From contig NZ_UHIL01000002.1 of assembly GCF_900460535.1 (NCBI RefSeq), positions 124,001-188,000 on the forward strand: a stretch of DNA of 64,000 nt, read 5' to 3'. The notes beneath the pieces are model-generated. The model saw only the letters and a program-made list of their open reading frames with translations. It was not told where the DNA came from and did no database searches. The first letter of the stretch is position 1. Each line of letters begins with the position of its first letter. The translations under genes and the position numbers were made by a program. The stretch comes from Vibrio parahaemolyticus. GTDB taxonomy: Bacteria; Pseudomonadota; Gammaproteobacteria; Enterobacterales; Vibrionaceae. Shown here piece after piece: positions 8,545 through 17,669 of this stretch.

Positions 8545-10536
8545 ATGGATCGTAAATACCTAGCAAATGCAATCCGTGCGCTAAGCATGGACGGTGTTCA
8601 ACAAGCTAACTCTGGCCACCCAGGCGCACCTATGGGTATGGCTGATATCGCTGAAGTTCTTTGGCGTTCTCACCTAAACCACAACCCATCAAACCCTGAA
8701 TGGGCAGACCGCGACCGTTTCGTACTGTCTAACGGCCACGGCTCAATGCTAATTTACTCTCTACTGCACTTGAGCGGTTACGAGCTATCTATCGATGATC
8801 TGAAAAACTTCCGTCAGCTTCACTCTAAGACTCCAGGTCACCCAGAGTACGGCTACGCTCCTGGTATCGAGACAACAACGGGCCCTCTAGGTCAAGGCAT
8901 CACCAACGCTGTTGGTATGGCAATGGCTGAGAAAGCGCTAGCAGCGCAATTCAACAAAGAAGGCCACGACATCGTTGACCACTTCACTTACGTGTTCATG
9001 GGCGACGGCTGTCTAATGGAAGGTATCTCGCACGAGGCTTGCTCTCTTGCTGGTACGCTAGGCCTAGGCAAACTGATCGCATTCTGGGATGACAACGGCA
9101 TCTCTATCGACGGTCACGTTGAAGGTTGGTTCTCTGACGATACACCTAAGCGTTTCGAAGCTTACGGTTGGCACGTAATCCCAGCAGTAGACGGTCACGA
9201 TGCTGACGCAATCAACGCAGCGATTGAAGCTGCAAAAGCGGATCCTCGCCCTACTCTAATCTGTACTAAAACTATCATCGGTTTTGGTTCTCCAAATAAA
9301 TCTGGTTCACACGACTGTCACGGTGCACCACTAGGCGCTGAAGAAATTGCAGCGACACGTAAAGAACTAGGTTGGGAGCACGGTCCTTTTGAAATTCCGC
9401 AGGAAGTCTACGCAGAATGGTCAGCGAAAGAAACAGGCGCAGCTAAGGAAGCAGCGTGGAACGAGAAATTTGCAGCTTATGAAGCAGCGTACCCTGAGCT
9501 GGCAGCTGAATTTAAACGCCGCGTAAACGGTGAACTTCCAGCTGAGTGGGAAGAGAAAGCAAGCCAAATCATTGCTGATCTTCAAGCAAACCCAGCAAAC
9601 ATTGCGTCACGTAAAGCATCTCAAAACGCTCTAGAGGCATTTGGTGCTCTACTACCTGAGTTCATGGGCGGCTCTGCTGACCTAGCGCCTTCTAACCTAA
9701 CCATGTGGTCTGGTTCTAAGTCTCTAGAAGCGAACGACTTCTCTGGTAACTACATCCACTACGGTGTACGTGAATTTGGTATGACTGCTATTATGAACGG
9801 TATCGCACTACACGGCGGTTTCGTTCCTTACGGCGCAACATTCCTAATGTTCATGGAATACGCTCGTAACGCAATGCGTATGGCTGCTTTGATGAAAATT
9901 CAGAACATCCAAGTGTACACACACGATTCTATCGGTCTTGGCGAAGATGGCCCAACTCACCAACCAGTTGAACAAATCGCTTCTCTACGTTTGACTCCAA
10001 ACATGAACACATGGCGTCCATGTGACCAAGTTGAGTCTGCTGTAGCATGGAAACTAGCGATTGAACGTAAAGATGCCCCAACAGCACTTATCTTCTCTCG
10101 TCAAAACCTAGCGCAACAACCACGTAGCGCTGAGCAAGTTGCAGACATCGCGAAAGGTGGTTACATCCTGAAAGACAGTGAAGGTAAGCCTGAGCTAATC
10201 CTTATCGCAACAGGTTCTGAAGTTGAGCTAGCAGTGAAAGCCGCTGAGCAACTAACCGCAGAAGGTAAGAAAGTACGCGTTGTTTCAATGCCATCAACAG
10301 ATGCATTCGATAAACAAGACGCAGCTTACCGTGAAGCAGTTCTACCATCAGACGTAACAGCACGTATCGCTATTGAAGCGGGCATCGCAGACTTCTGGTA
10401 CAAGTACGTTGGTTTCGACGGTCGTATCATCGGTATGACAACATTCGGTGAATCTGCACCTGCTGACCAGTTGTTCGAAATGTTTGGTTTCACTGTAGAA
10501 AACGTAGTGAACACAGCAAAAGAACTACTAGCGTAA
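8545..10536 (+). CDS. tkt: transketolase
   Basis: A 663-residue thiamine-diphosphate enzyme of the usual TktA length. Visible signatures are [12 protein letters not shown] near residue 25, the thiamine-binding GDGCLMEG near 155, the pyrimidine-domain start [30 protein letters not shown] (given here as its two ends), and the [11 protein letters not shown] loop near 470. It transfers two-carbon units between sugar phosphates in the pentose phosphate pathway. GAGAAG lies upstream of the ATG. It follows tal on the same strand and shares its strong codon bias. A strong terminator follows. Confidence 0.97.
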   Translation: MDRKYLANAIRALSMDGVQQANSGHPGAPMGMADIAEVLWRSHLNHNPSNPEWADRDRFVLSNGHGSMLIYSLLHLSGYELSIDDLKNFRQLHSKTPGHPEYGYAPGIETTTGPLGQGITNAVGMAMAEKALAAQFNKEGHDIVDHFTYVFMGDGCLMEGISHEACSLAGTLGLGKLIAFWDDNGISIDGHVEGWFSDDTPKRFEAYGWHVIPAVDGHDADAINAAIEAAKADPRPTLICTKTIIGFGSPNKSGSHDCHGAPLGAEEIAATRKELGWEHGPFEIPQEVYAEWSAKETGAAKEAAWNEKFAAYEAAYPELAAEFKRRVNGELPAEWEEKASQIIADLQANPANIASRKASQNALEAFGALLPEFMGGSADLAPSNLTMWSGSKSLEANDFSGNYIHYGVREFGMTAIMNGIALHGGFVPYGATFLMFMEYARNAMRMAALMKIQNIQVYTHDSIGLGEDGPTHQPVEQIASLRLTPNMNTWRPCDQVESAVAWKLAIERKDAPTALIFSRQNLAQQPRSAEQVADIAKGGYILKDSEGKPELILIATGSEVELAVKAAEQLTAEGKKVRVVSMPSTDAFDKQDAAYREAVLPSDVTARIAIEAGIADFWYKYVGFDGRIIGMTTFGESAPADQLFEMFGFTVENVVNTAKELLA

Positions 10537-10584
10537 TTGCGTTAAAAGATAATCAGTTTTCTCTATTGCGAATTTGAAAACTGA

Positions 10585-10617
10585 AAAGCCCCGCCAGAAA
10601 TGGCGGGGCTTTATTTT
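10585..10617. terminator. strong bidirectional terminator between tkt and a chemoreceptor gene
   Basis: A perfect 12-bp stem, AAAGCCCCGCCA (10585-10596) with TGGCGGGGCTTT (10601-10612), closes a GAAA tetraloop and is followed by a T-rich tract. It can serve tkt on the plus strand and the convergent chemoreceptor on the minus strand. Confidence 0.9.
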
Positions 10618-10661
10618 ATCTCGAGTTTGTTTGAGATATTTGACGTCGCTAAAAGGCAGCT

Positions 10662-12230
10662 TTACAACTGCTTATCTTCAAATCGAATCGCAAGCTGATA
10701 GAAATCTTGTACTTGTTCTTTCAACTGACGGCTGTTTTGCTCAACAGAATGCGTAGCTGCTAAGTTTTGCTCTGCGGTCGACGCAATAGAATGAATGTGC
10801 TGGTTTACATCGCTAGATAGCTTTAACTGGTTGTTCGCCGCTTCTGCCACATCAACCATCAAACCACTCATGCTTTGCATCATCTGTTCAACTTCAGACA
10901 AACGCAGCGCGCTTTGCTCAGCAACTTGAGAACAGGCATCGGTTTGCTCTTTGTTTGCCAAAATATCTTTCTGCCAACCTTCTATCGTCGAAAGCATAGC
11001 AGAGATAGACGCTTGAATTTGCTCCGTCGCATTCGACGTACGTCCAGACAGTGCGCGAACTTCATCAGCAACAACAGCAAAACCACGACCTTGCTCACCT
11101 GCCCTTGCAGCTTCGATCGCCGCGTTCAGCGCCAGCAAGTTGGTCTGCTCTGCAATACCACCGATTTCAACCATCAAATGATTCACTTTCTGTGCCTGAT
11201 CGCTCAGTTGATACGTCGTTTCCGTTGCTTTTTCAGCTTGAAGACTCAATTGCGCTAGGTTGGTATGCGTTTGATCGATCGTCTCTTTGGCCATCATGCA
11301 TGACTTCAAGGTGTCATCAATTAGCATATGCGCATCGTTAGTGCTTGAAGATACCGAATTCGCTGAAGATTCCACTTCTTGCGTCGCATCTCGCACGCGT
11401 CGAATATCACTGTTTTGTTGGTTCAACGCGGCTGAAACCTCAGCAGTTGTTTGACTGAGTTCTTCAGCGCAATTTTGCAGTTGCAGCGCCGAGTCGGTCA
11501 TTCTTCCCAATACGGTTCGAATCCTTGCAGACAACATTTTGATATGGAAATCAGCAATCGAAAATGCGCTATTGCCTGAATAGATCAAACGGCTCACGCT
11601 GTCATACTGCTTTTGCAGCTTTTTGAGCTGTTGAGGCGTATCAATCAACTCTTGGCGGAACAATAACGCTAAAACGCTCGCTGGTAATGCACTTGCAAGC
11701 CAAGCAAGCGGACCTTCAACAGATAGTGCGTACGCTGCGGCAGGTGCAGTTAATGCACCAAGTAGGATCGCATAGCGAACCGTTTCGTTAATTTTTAACG
11801 ACCAGGTTCTACCCGCTTTCTCGGCGGCTAGCATCCCCTTGTAAGCTTTTGCAGCAATATCCACCCATTCACGCTTAGGCTTAACGCGCACAGATTGATA
11901 ACCGACAACTTGGTTTTTTTCATAGATAGGCGTTACGTAGGCATCTACCCAGTAATAACCGCCAGATTTGGTGCTGTTTTTAACCATACCTCGCCACGCT
12001 TTGCCTTCTTTAAGGCGTGCCCACATATCACCAAAAGCGGCTTTAGGCATGTCACTATGACGGACGATATTATGATTCTGACCGACTAACTCCTCGTGCG
12101 TGTATTCTGCAACGCGACAAAACGCGTCATTACAATAAGTAATAACGCCTTTTAAGTTAGTGGTCGAAACGAGTTCTTCAAGTTCTCCGACGAGGGTTTC
12201 TTGAGCTTTCTGAGAAAAATTGGCTGACAT
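10662..12230 (-). CDS. PAS-domain methyl-accepting chemotaxis protein, Aer-like
   Basis: A 522-residue chemoreceptor. An N-terminal PAS domain (about residues 10-130) carries the Aer-like stretch [18 protein letters not shown]. Two hydrophobic segments follow near 155-195, with almost no periplasmic loop, as in Aer. The C-terminal signalling domain has the invariant hairpin tip [20 protein letters not shown] near residue 375. It probably senses redox or energy state through a PAS-bound cofactor and signals to CheA/CheW. Flavin binding is inferred from the family and cannot be seen directly. Confidence 0.9.
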   Translation of the reverse strand: MSANFSQKAQETLVGELEELVSTTNLKGVITYCNDAFCRVAEYTHEELVGQNHNIVRHSDMPKAAFGDMWARLKEGKAWRGMVKNSTKSGGYYWVDAYVTPIYEKNQVVGYQSVRVKPKREWVDIAAKAYKGMLAAEKAGRTWSLKINETVRYAILLGALTAPAAAYALSVEGPLAWLASALPASVLALLFRQELIDTPQQLKKLQKQYDSVSRLIYSGNSAFSIADFHIKMLSARIRTVLGRMTDSALQLQNCAEELSQTTAEVSAALNQQNSDIRRVRDATQEVESSANSVSSSTNDAHMLIDDTLKSCMMAKETIDQTHTNLAQLSLQAEKATETTYQLSDQAQKVNHLMVEIGGIAEQTNLLALNAAIEAARAGEQGRGFAVVADEVRALSGRTSNATEQIQASISAMLSTIEGWQKDILANKEQTDACSQVAEQSALRLSEVEQMMQSMSGLMVDVAEAANNQLKLSSDVNQHIHSIASTAEQNLAATHSVEQNSRQLKEQVQDFYQLAIRFEDKQL

Positions 12231-12401
12231 AGACGATACTTCTATAATTTTTATTAGTTTTCGGCGAGATGTATACAGGATTATTGTTTTTATTACAAAA
12301 TGTTAGATAAAAAGTATTATCAATACGACATTTTTAGTGTGGGAATTATCATCACTGGCAGAAATTTGCGCGTTACCAGTCAAAATTTGAGCTAATAAAC
12401 A

Positions 12402-12431
12402 AAAAACTCAGCGTTCATATGCTGAGTTTTT
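12402..12431 (-). terminator. terminator after the MFS transporter
   Basis: AAAAACTCAGC (12402-12412) pairs with GCTGAGTTTTT (12421-12431). On the minus strand the stem ends in a run of Ts, just after the MFS gene. Confidence 0.85.
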
Positions 12432-12448
12432 CTGTGACAGGTTGAAAG

Positions 12449-13627
12449 TTAGGCTATTTGGGATTCTGTTTTGTTATCCGTTTTCATCGCAAAGATCACA
12501 ATCACGAGCAATACGAACGGAAGAACATACAAGTTCAGGTTTTGCCAACCGACTGTCGATTCAAGCCAGCCAGAAAGTAAGGCAGTAATGGTGACACAGC
12601 TGAACACGAAGAACTCATTAAACGCCTGCGCTTTGCTGCGGTTTTTCGCTTCGTAACTTTGGCTAAACAGCCCCGTTGCAGCGATAAACATGAAGTTCCA
12701 ACCTACGCCCAACAAAACTAAGGCAAGGCTAAAGTGCCAAATGGACACACCATGAATGTTAATCCCTATACAAGCAATAAACAGCACACCTCCCGCTAGG
12801 ATCATTTTCTTTGCGCCGAACTGCTCAATTAATCGACCAGTAATAAAGGCCGGAGCGAACATGCCGAGCACGTGCCACTCAATCACACCTGCGGCTTTGT
12901 CGAAATCGAAACCACAACCAATCATCGCCAAAGGCGTCGCTGTCATTAGAATATTCATCACCGCATAAGCCACCATTGCCGCTAACACAGCAATCATAAA
13001 GTTCGGGCGTCTTATGATGTCACTAATAGTATCTGCTTTAACATGCGACAGCTGAGTATGCGCTGGCGGGAACCGAATCGTTTGAAGCAATACAAGCGCG
13101 GTGATGTAGAGAACAATCAGGACAGAAAAAGCACTCGTATATAAACCATCGTCTGACCATTGTTGCGAATACACCGCTAAGTTCGGACCGAGAATAGCCG
13201 CTAATACCCCACCCGCCATAGATATTGAAATTGCTCTGTGTCTTGCCGATTCTTCACACACTTCTATTGCAGCAAAACGATAGAGCGTGCCAAAGCCGAT
13301 TCCGACACCGAGCAAAAACGTAGAAAAACAGAATAGATAAAAGGTTTGTTGGCTTAACGCGTACGTCGCCAAACTTGCGCCCACGATGCCGATGAGGTTA
13401 CCTAGGCTAAAGCCCAAACGACGACCGAGTTTCCCCATAATCAATGATGCAGGTATCGTTGCCGCCATTAAACCGAGAAACTGCAGTGCGACAGGCAAAG
13501 TAATAAAGCTCGGTGACGGGGCAAGTGTTTTGCCAATGAGCGCGATCACCGAGATCAAGAGGATGTTTCCTGTCATCAAGAGTGCTTGGCACAACGATAA
13601 CAACCATACGTTACGATTCAAATCCAT
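12449..13627 (-). CDS. MFS transporter
   Basis: A 392-residue membrane protein with about twelve hydrophobic segments. The loop between segments 2 and 3 contains MGKLGRRLGF, the GxLxDRxGRR-like motif of the major facilitator superfamily. A second such loop, ITGRLIEQFGAKK, lies at the start of the C-terminal half, as expected from the internal duplication. The substrate is not predictable; the layout resembles proton-driven drug or metabolite exporters. It stands alone between terminators, with no adjacent regulator. Confidence 0.85.
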   Translation of the reverse strand: MDLNRNVWLLSLCQALLMTGNILLISVIALIGKTLAPSPSFITLPVALQFLGLMAATIPASLIMGKLGRRLGFSLGNLIGIVGASLATYALSQQTFYLFCFSTFLLGVGIGFGTLYRFAAIEVCEESARHRAISISMAGGVLAAILGPNLAVYSQQWSDDGLYTSAFSVLIVLYITALVLLQTIRFPPAHTQLSHVKADTISDIIRRPNFMIAVLAAMVAYAVMNILMTATPLAMIGCGFDFDKAAGVIEWHVLGMFAPAFITGRLIEQFGAKKMILAGGVLFIACIGINIHGVSIWHFSLALVLLGVGWNFMFIAATGLFSQSYEAKNRSKAQAFNEFFVFSCVTITALLSGWLESTVGWQNLNLYVLPFVLLVIVIFAMKTDNKTESQIA

Positions 13628-13705
13628 TTCCTTTGGTTAAAATTCCTTCAAACAACATATAGGAAAGACCGCGTAATAGAAAGAGATGCGATTAATTCTC
13701 AATAA

Positions 13706-13738
13706 AAAGAGCCAGAGACATAGTGCCTCTGGCTCTTT
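13706..13738 (-). terminator. terminator after DAHP synthase
   Basis: AAAGAGCCAGAG (13706-13717) pairs with CTCTGGCTCTTT (13727-13738). On the minus strand the stem runs into TTTTTATTG. It lies downstream of the aro gene. Confidence 0.85.
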
Positions 13739-13775
13739 AAGTACTCGCTTGTTAAAAATGTTCTTGCTGCTGAGC

Positions 13776-14828
13776 TTATTTGCTACGGCGCGCTTTTACT
13801 GCTTCAGAAAGCTGACGAAGTACCGTTTCTGTATCGTCCCAACCGATACATGCATCAGTAATCGACTGACCGTAAGTTGCCACTTTACCATCCACTAAAT
13901 CTTGGCGGCCTTCAACCAAATGAGACTCGATCATCACGCCAAAGATTGCATCTTCACCACCAGCGATTTGCTCTGATACATCATCAGACACTAGCATTTG
14001 ACGTTTGAACTGCTTAGAGCTGTTCGCGTGGCTAAAATCGATCATCACTTTCTTCGGTAGACCTGCCGCGTCCAACTTGTCTTTGATTTGAGCAACGTGT
14101 GCTGCACTGTAGTTTGGTTCTTTACCACCACGTAAAATGATGTGGCAGTCTGGGTTACCTGCGGTTTCAACAATCGCTGAATGACCGTACTTCGTTACCG
14201 ATAGGAAATGGTGAGAAGCGCTTGCAGAACGAATAGCATCACTCGCGATTTTAATGTTACCGTCAGTACCGTTTTTGAAACCAACCGGGCAAGAAAGACC
14301 AGAAGCGAGTTCGCGGTGAACTTGCGATTCCGTCGTGCGTGCACCAATCGCGCCCCAGCTGATCAAATCCGCCACGTATTGAGGTGTGATCATGTCTAGG
14401 AATTCACTCGCTGTCGGTAGGCCCATATCAGTAAGGTCCAAAAGCAGCTTACGTCCGATACGCAGACCATCATTTAGCTTAAATGTGTCGTTCAGGTATG
14501 GGTCGTTGATCAAACCTTTCCAGCCTACTGTCGTGCGTGGTTTTTCAAAGTAAACACGCATCACAACTTCCAGTTGCTCACCAAGTTCATCACGCAACAC
14601 TTTCAGCTTTTTGCCATATTCAACTGCAGCTGCAGGGTCATGGATAGAACAAGGACCAACGATCACAAGTAAACGATCATCTTTTCCTTCAAGAATATTG
14701 TGAATGGCATTACGGCAATCAAAAGTGGTCGAAGAAGCGGTTTCGGTCGCTGGGAACTTCTCTAGAACTGCAACAGGGGGCAATAACTCTTTTACTCTAT
14801 TAATTCTTACATCATCAGTTTGAAACAT
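13776..14828 (-). CDS. aroG: 3-deoxy-7-phosphoheptulonate (DAHP) synthase
   Basis: The ATG at 14828 gives 350 residues and the start MFQTDDVRINRVKELLPP, matching the E. coli AroG class in length and alignment, with AGGA 11 nt upstream. An in-frame ATG at 14897 would add 23 residues without family support. Conserved stretches include VIVGPCSIHDP, YFEKPRTTVGWKG, GARTTESQVHRELASG and DFSHANS. The enzyme condenses phosphoenolpyruvate and erythrose-4-phosphate in the first shikimate-pathway step; its erythrose-4-phosphate comes from the tal/tkt reactions. Which amino acid inhibits it cannot be settled here, so aroG rather than aroF or aroH is provisional. Confidence 0.88.
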   Translation of the reverse strand: MFQTDDVRINRVKELLPPVAVLEKFPATETASSTTFDCRNAIHNILEGKDDRLLVIVGPCSIHDPAAAVEYGKKLKVLRDELGEQLEVVMRVYFEKPRTTVGWKGLINDPYLNDTFKLNDGLRIGRKLLLDLTDMGLPTASEFLDMITPQYVADLISWGAIGARTTESQVHRELASGLSCPVGFKNGTDGNIKIASDAIRSASASHHFLSVTKYGHSAIVETAGNPDCHIILRGGKEPNYSAAHVAQIKDKLDAAGLPKKVMIDFSHANSSKQFKRQMLVSDDVSEQIAGGEDAIFGVMIESHLVEGRQDLVDGKVATYGQSITDACIGWDDTETVLRQLSEAVKARRSK

Positions 14829-15289
14829 TACTTCTACTTCCTGGTTGTTATTTCCGACCCAATTTTTGCCAACTATACTCATTGCAACATTGTTCACAAA
14901 GCGAGCAGCAACAAGGGCTCCGGTGATTATCTGTCTATCGTTCCAATTAACTTATCGGCTTCCCCATAGACTTGCAATCACTTTTTGCAAATAAATGCAA
15001 ACAAATTACAACCGTTAACTATCTCGCACATCGTAAAATAATATTTACACGAAAAAGTTCAAAATAATCATCAATTTTCTTATGACACTAAAAATCTTTA
15101 CTACAATGTAAGAAATATCAGAAGTTTGTGAGGTGTTATTGGGTAATAAATGTTGATCAAGTTCAAAGATATTGTTGCTTGATGTGAAATCATTAGAATA
15201 TTGAACTAATTTCTTATAAACGCTGGTTTTTTCTAAATTTTTGATAAAACAAAGTAGAAGTTAATATGCAATCAATACAAGGAAACATT
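14829..15289. other. 461-bp divergent intergenic region, aro gene and ompA-like gene
   Basis: AT-rich region holding the promoters of both divergent genes. It contains a TyrR-like box (15032-15049) and a 16-bp palindrome TTGCA-AATAAA-TGCAA (14985-15000). No further gene is visible. Confidence 0.5.
15032..15049. promoter_or_regulatory. TyrR-box-like palindrome
   Basis: CGTAAA-N6-TTTACA matches the TyrR consensus TGTAAA-N6-TTTACA except for the first base. It lies 204-221 bp upstream of the DAHP synthase start, the class of gene that TyrR controls in E. coli. It could also be read by the divergent ompA-like promoter. Function is inferred. Confidence 0.55.
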
Positions 15290-16279
15290 ATGAACAAAGT
15301 AGCAATTGCAGTAGCAGCAGTGGTAGCTGGTAGTAGCGCGCTTTTAAACTCTGCTCAAGCTGAAATGTATATCGGGGGCAAAGTGGGCATGACTACACTT
15401 GACGATGCTTGCTATCTAAATAGCCCTTGTGATGATGAAGCTTTTGGTGCCGGACTACATATCGGTTATGACTTTACCGATTTCATCGGTCTAGAGTACG
15501 GTGTCGATTTCTTAGGCGACTACAAAGCGAACTTTAAGTCAGGAGCTAGTACAGTTGATACGATCGACGGCAATTTAACGGCTTTAACACTTGCGCCTAA
15601 ATTCAACTGGCATCTAAACGATTCTTGGAACTTATTCGCTAAGATCGGTGGTGCGTACATGATGTCTGAAGACGAAAAAGATTTCGTTGCAACAGGCTCA
15701 CTAGGTGCTGAATATTCGATTGATAGAAACTGGAGTGTTCGCGCTGAGTACCAACGTTACCAAGATATGTCAGATGACGTTTGGGACGATATGGACGCAA
15801 ACTTCTTCGGTATCGGCGTTAACTACAAATTCGCAGCTGCGCCAGTGGTTGCTGCTGTTGTAACAGAAGAAGTAGTTGAGCCAGATCCAGAACCAGTACT
15901 AATGAGCAAAGTTCACAAAGAAGAGTACGGTACAGGCACGTTTGAGTTCGACAGTGCGAAACTTACTGAGTCTGTTTCTGAACGTCTAGACAACTTTGTT
16001 TCATTCCTAAACGAATACCCACAAGCTCAAGTTGAAATCACAGGTTACACTGATAGCTCAGGTCCTGCGGCTTACAACCAAAAACTGTCTGAGCGTCGTG
16101 CTCAAGCTGTGGCAGATTACATCACTGGCGCTGGTATCGATGCTGATCGCCTGACAGTGAAAGGTATGGGTGAAGAGAATCCAGTAGCTGACAACAGCAC
16201 TCGTGAAGGTCGTGAGAAAAACCGTCGCGTAGAAGTTGTGGTTCCTTCGTTCGAATACCAAGAGATGGTTCAACCATAA
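15290..16279 (+). CDS. ompA: OmpA-family outer membrane protein
   Basis: The ATG at 15290 has AAGGAAAC just before it and starts a clean signal peptide (MNKVAIAVAAVVAGSSALLNSAQA), so it is preferred over the ATG at 15266. The 329-residue protein has an N-terminal eight-stranded barrel (about residues 24-185, GGKVG...GIGVNYKF), a Pro/Glu/Val linker, and a C-terminal OmpA peptidoglycan-binding domain with FEFDSAKL, TGYTDSSG and the NRRVEV motif. It should link outer membrane and peptidoglycan. The symbol reflects the family; vibrios carry several such proteins. Confidence 0.9.
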   Translation: MNKVAIAVAAVVAGSSALLNSAQAEMYIGGKVGMTTLDDACYLNSPCDDEAFGAGLHIGYDFTDFIGLEYGVDFLGDYKANFKSGASTVDTIDGNLTALTLAPKFNWHLNDSWNLFAKIGGAYMMSEDEKDFVATGSLGAEYSIDRNWSVRAEYQRYQDMSDDVWDDMDANFFGIGVNYKFAAAPVVAAVVTEEVVEPDPEPVLMSKVHKEEYGTGTFEFDSAKLTESVSERLDNFVSFLNEYPQAQVEITGYTDSSGPAAYNQKLSERRAQAVADYITGAGIDADRLTVKGMGEENPVADNSTREGREKNRRVEVVVPSFEYQEMVQP

Positions 16280-16303
16280 TCTGAATGTTCACACATTCTC
16301 ATC

Positions 16304-16331
16304 AAAAGGGGTGCGCTTGCACCCCTTTTCA
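16304..16331 (+). terminator. terminator after the OmpA-family gene
   Basis: A perfect 11-bp stem, AAAAGGGGTGC (16304-16314) with GCACCCCTTTT (16319-16329), closes a four-base loop. Confidence 0.85.
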
Positions 16332-16337
16332 CTTTCA

Positions 16338-16417
16338 GGATTTTTGGATTTTTGGATTTTTGGATTTTTGGATTTTTGGATTTTTGGATTTTTGGATTTT
16401 TGGATTTTTGGATTTTT
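16338..16417. repeat. tandem array, ten exact copies of GGATTTTT
   Basis: Ten uninterrupted 8-bp units fill 80 bp between the OmpA-family terminator and the convergent HAD gene. No sequence variation between copies is seen, which suggests recent slippage. Both strands are open across the array, but the predicted octapeptide-type repeats have no ribosome-binding site or family and are not taken as coding. Confidence 0.97.
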
Positions 16418-16475
16418 ATAAAGGAAATGAAATCAAGAAATGAAGATTCAAGCATCGTCCATCGATAGTAAGCAC

Positions 16476-17078
16476 TTATCTCTTCGGATAAAAAACGAGA
16501 TTATTTCCTTCGACCATGACACAGTCCATCCCCGCAGAATGAGCCGCACGTTTACCCAATTCTGTGTCTTCAAAAACCAGACAGTTTTGCGCGTCAATCC
16601 CTAATCTATCTGCGGCTAATAGAAAAGTATCCGGACATGGTTTGTGATTTTCGACATCACTAGCCGTCACAACGGCATCAAGCTTGTCGATCAACCCTGC
16701 ATGACTGAGCAGACGCATCGCACTTTCTCGCTGACTTCCCGTTCCGACCGCAATTTTCTTTTGGCCTAAATATTCGTCAAGAACAATGCCAGTGCACTGG
16801 ATGACCTCGCCCTGCAATTCCATCGCGGCAAACGTCTCCATTTTGAATTTCGAAACCGTTTGAGGATCTAGAGATAACCCATAATGACGATTCAACTCAG
16901 CGACAATTTTAAAACTCGGCATTCCACCTAAGCTGTGTAACCACTCCTGACAAAAGGGAAAATCAAATCGGTCAGCCGTTGCTTGCCAAGCCGCAAGGTG
17001 GGCAGGCATGGTATCAATCAAGGTACCATCCATATCGAAGATGAATCCTTCATATGGTCTAAAATCAATCGTGCTCAT
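16476..17078 (-). CDS. HAD-superfamily phosphatase, YqaB/beta-phosphoglucomutase-like
   Basis: A 200-residue soluble protein with HAD motif I FDMDGTLIDT near residue 14, a helical cap domain (about 20-85), motif II near GTGSQRE (about 117), and the motif III/IV region KPCPDTF...FEDTELG. Length and cap type match the YqaB/beta-phosphoglucomutase subgroup, which dephosphorylates small sugar phosphates such as fructose-1-phosphate. The true substrate is not shown by the sequence. It converges on the ompA-like gene and is divergent from arfB with 76 bp between starts. Confidence 0.85.
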   Translation of the reverse strand: MSTIDFRPYEGFIFDMDGTLIDTMPAHLAAWQATADRFDFPFCQEWLHSLGGMPSFKIVAELNRHYGLSLDPQTVSKFKMETFAAMELQGEVIQCTGIVLDEYLGQKKIAVGTGSQRESAMRLLSHAGLIDKLDAVVTASDVENHKPCPDTFLLAADRLGIDAQNCLVFEDTELGKRAAHSAGMDCVMVEGNNLVFYPKR

Positions 17079-17154
17079 GTCTTTTCTTCTATTTGTACAT
17101 CTGTAGTGTTAATTTATCAGCTCTTTCAATCGTCCTTATCGGCATTTGCTTATC

Positions 17155-17568
17155 ATGCTCAAAATTTCGAACTCCGTCACACTTCAAGAATGGGAAATAC
17201 AATTAACGCCCATTAGAGCTCAAGGAAATGGCGGACAGAACGTTAACAAGGTAGCGACTGCCATACATCTGCGCTTCGATATACACCATTCAAGTTTACC
17301 GGAATTCTACAAAGAGCGATTACTTGCACTTTCTGATAGCCGTATCACTAAAGATGGTGTGGTGATCATTAAAGCGCAACAGTTTCGCACACAAGAAAAA
17401 AACAAAGAGGATGCGCTAAATCGCCTACAAGAGTTGATTAAAGCTGCCGCCTTACAAGATAAGAAGCGCATTAAAACAAAACCAACCCGAGCTTCACAAC
17501 GCCGCCGACTTGATAGTAAGAACAAGCAGGGGGCAAAAAAGCAGCAACGTAAAAAAGTGCTGTATTAA
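17155..17568 (+). CDS. arfB: alternative ribosome-rescue factor, peptidyl-tRNA hydrolase ArfB
   Basis: The ATG at 17155 gives 137 residues (a TTG at 17146 would add three). The release-factor GGQ motif lies in QGNGGQNVNKVATA near residue 25, with the hydrolytic Gln. The C-terminus is a basic tail (KKRIKTKPTRASQRRR...KKQQRKK), which in ArfB enters the empty mRNA channel of stalled ribosomes. Domain order and length match YaeJ/ArfB and exclude full release factors. It frees peptides from ribosomes on broken mRNAs. Confidence 0.93.
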   Translation: MLKISNSVTLQEWEIQLTPIRAQGNGGQNVNKVATAIHLRFDIHHSSLPEFYKERLLALSDSRITKDGVVIIKAQQFRTQEKNKEDALNRLQELIKAAALQDKKRIKTKPTRASQRRRLDSKNKQGAKKQQRKKVLY

Positions 17569-17669
17569 GGCATGTCATTTTCACGACATGTTAGTTGAAC
17601 AACGTTTGCTAGCCCTTGGAAATCTGATTGGATTTCTCTTTTTTAGTCACTTATTCAGGAAACAACAAT

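Noticed and set aside
10875..11341. Plus-strand frames of 96-127 residues inside the Aer-like chemoreceptor gene
   Set aside because: They are antisense to conserved chemoreceptor coding sequence and have no ribosome-binding site or recognisable domain.
14829..14897. Longer DAHP synthase start adding 23 residues
   Set aside because: The shorter start has a Shine-Dalgarno sequence and matches the family N-terminus and 350-residue length.
16270..16455. Open frames across the GGATTTTT array encoding octapeptide-type repeats on both strands
   Set aside because: They arise from the 8-bp repeat staying open in several frames, have no ribosome-binding site and overlap a terminator.
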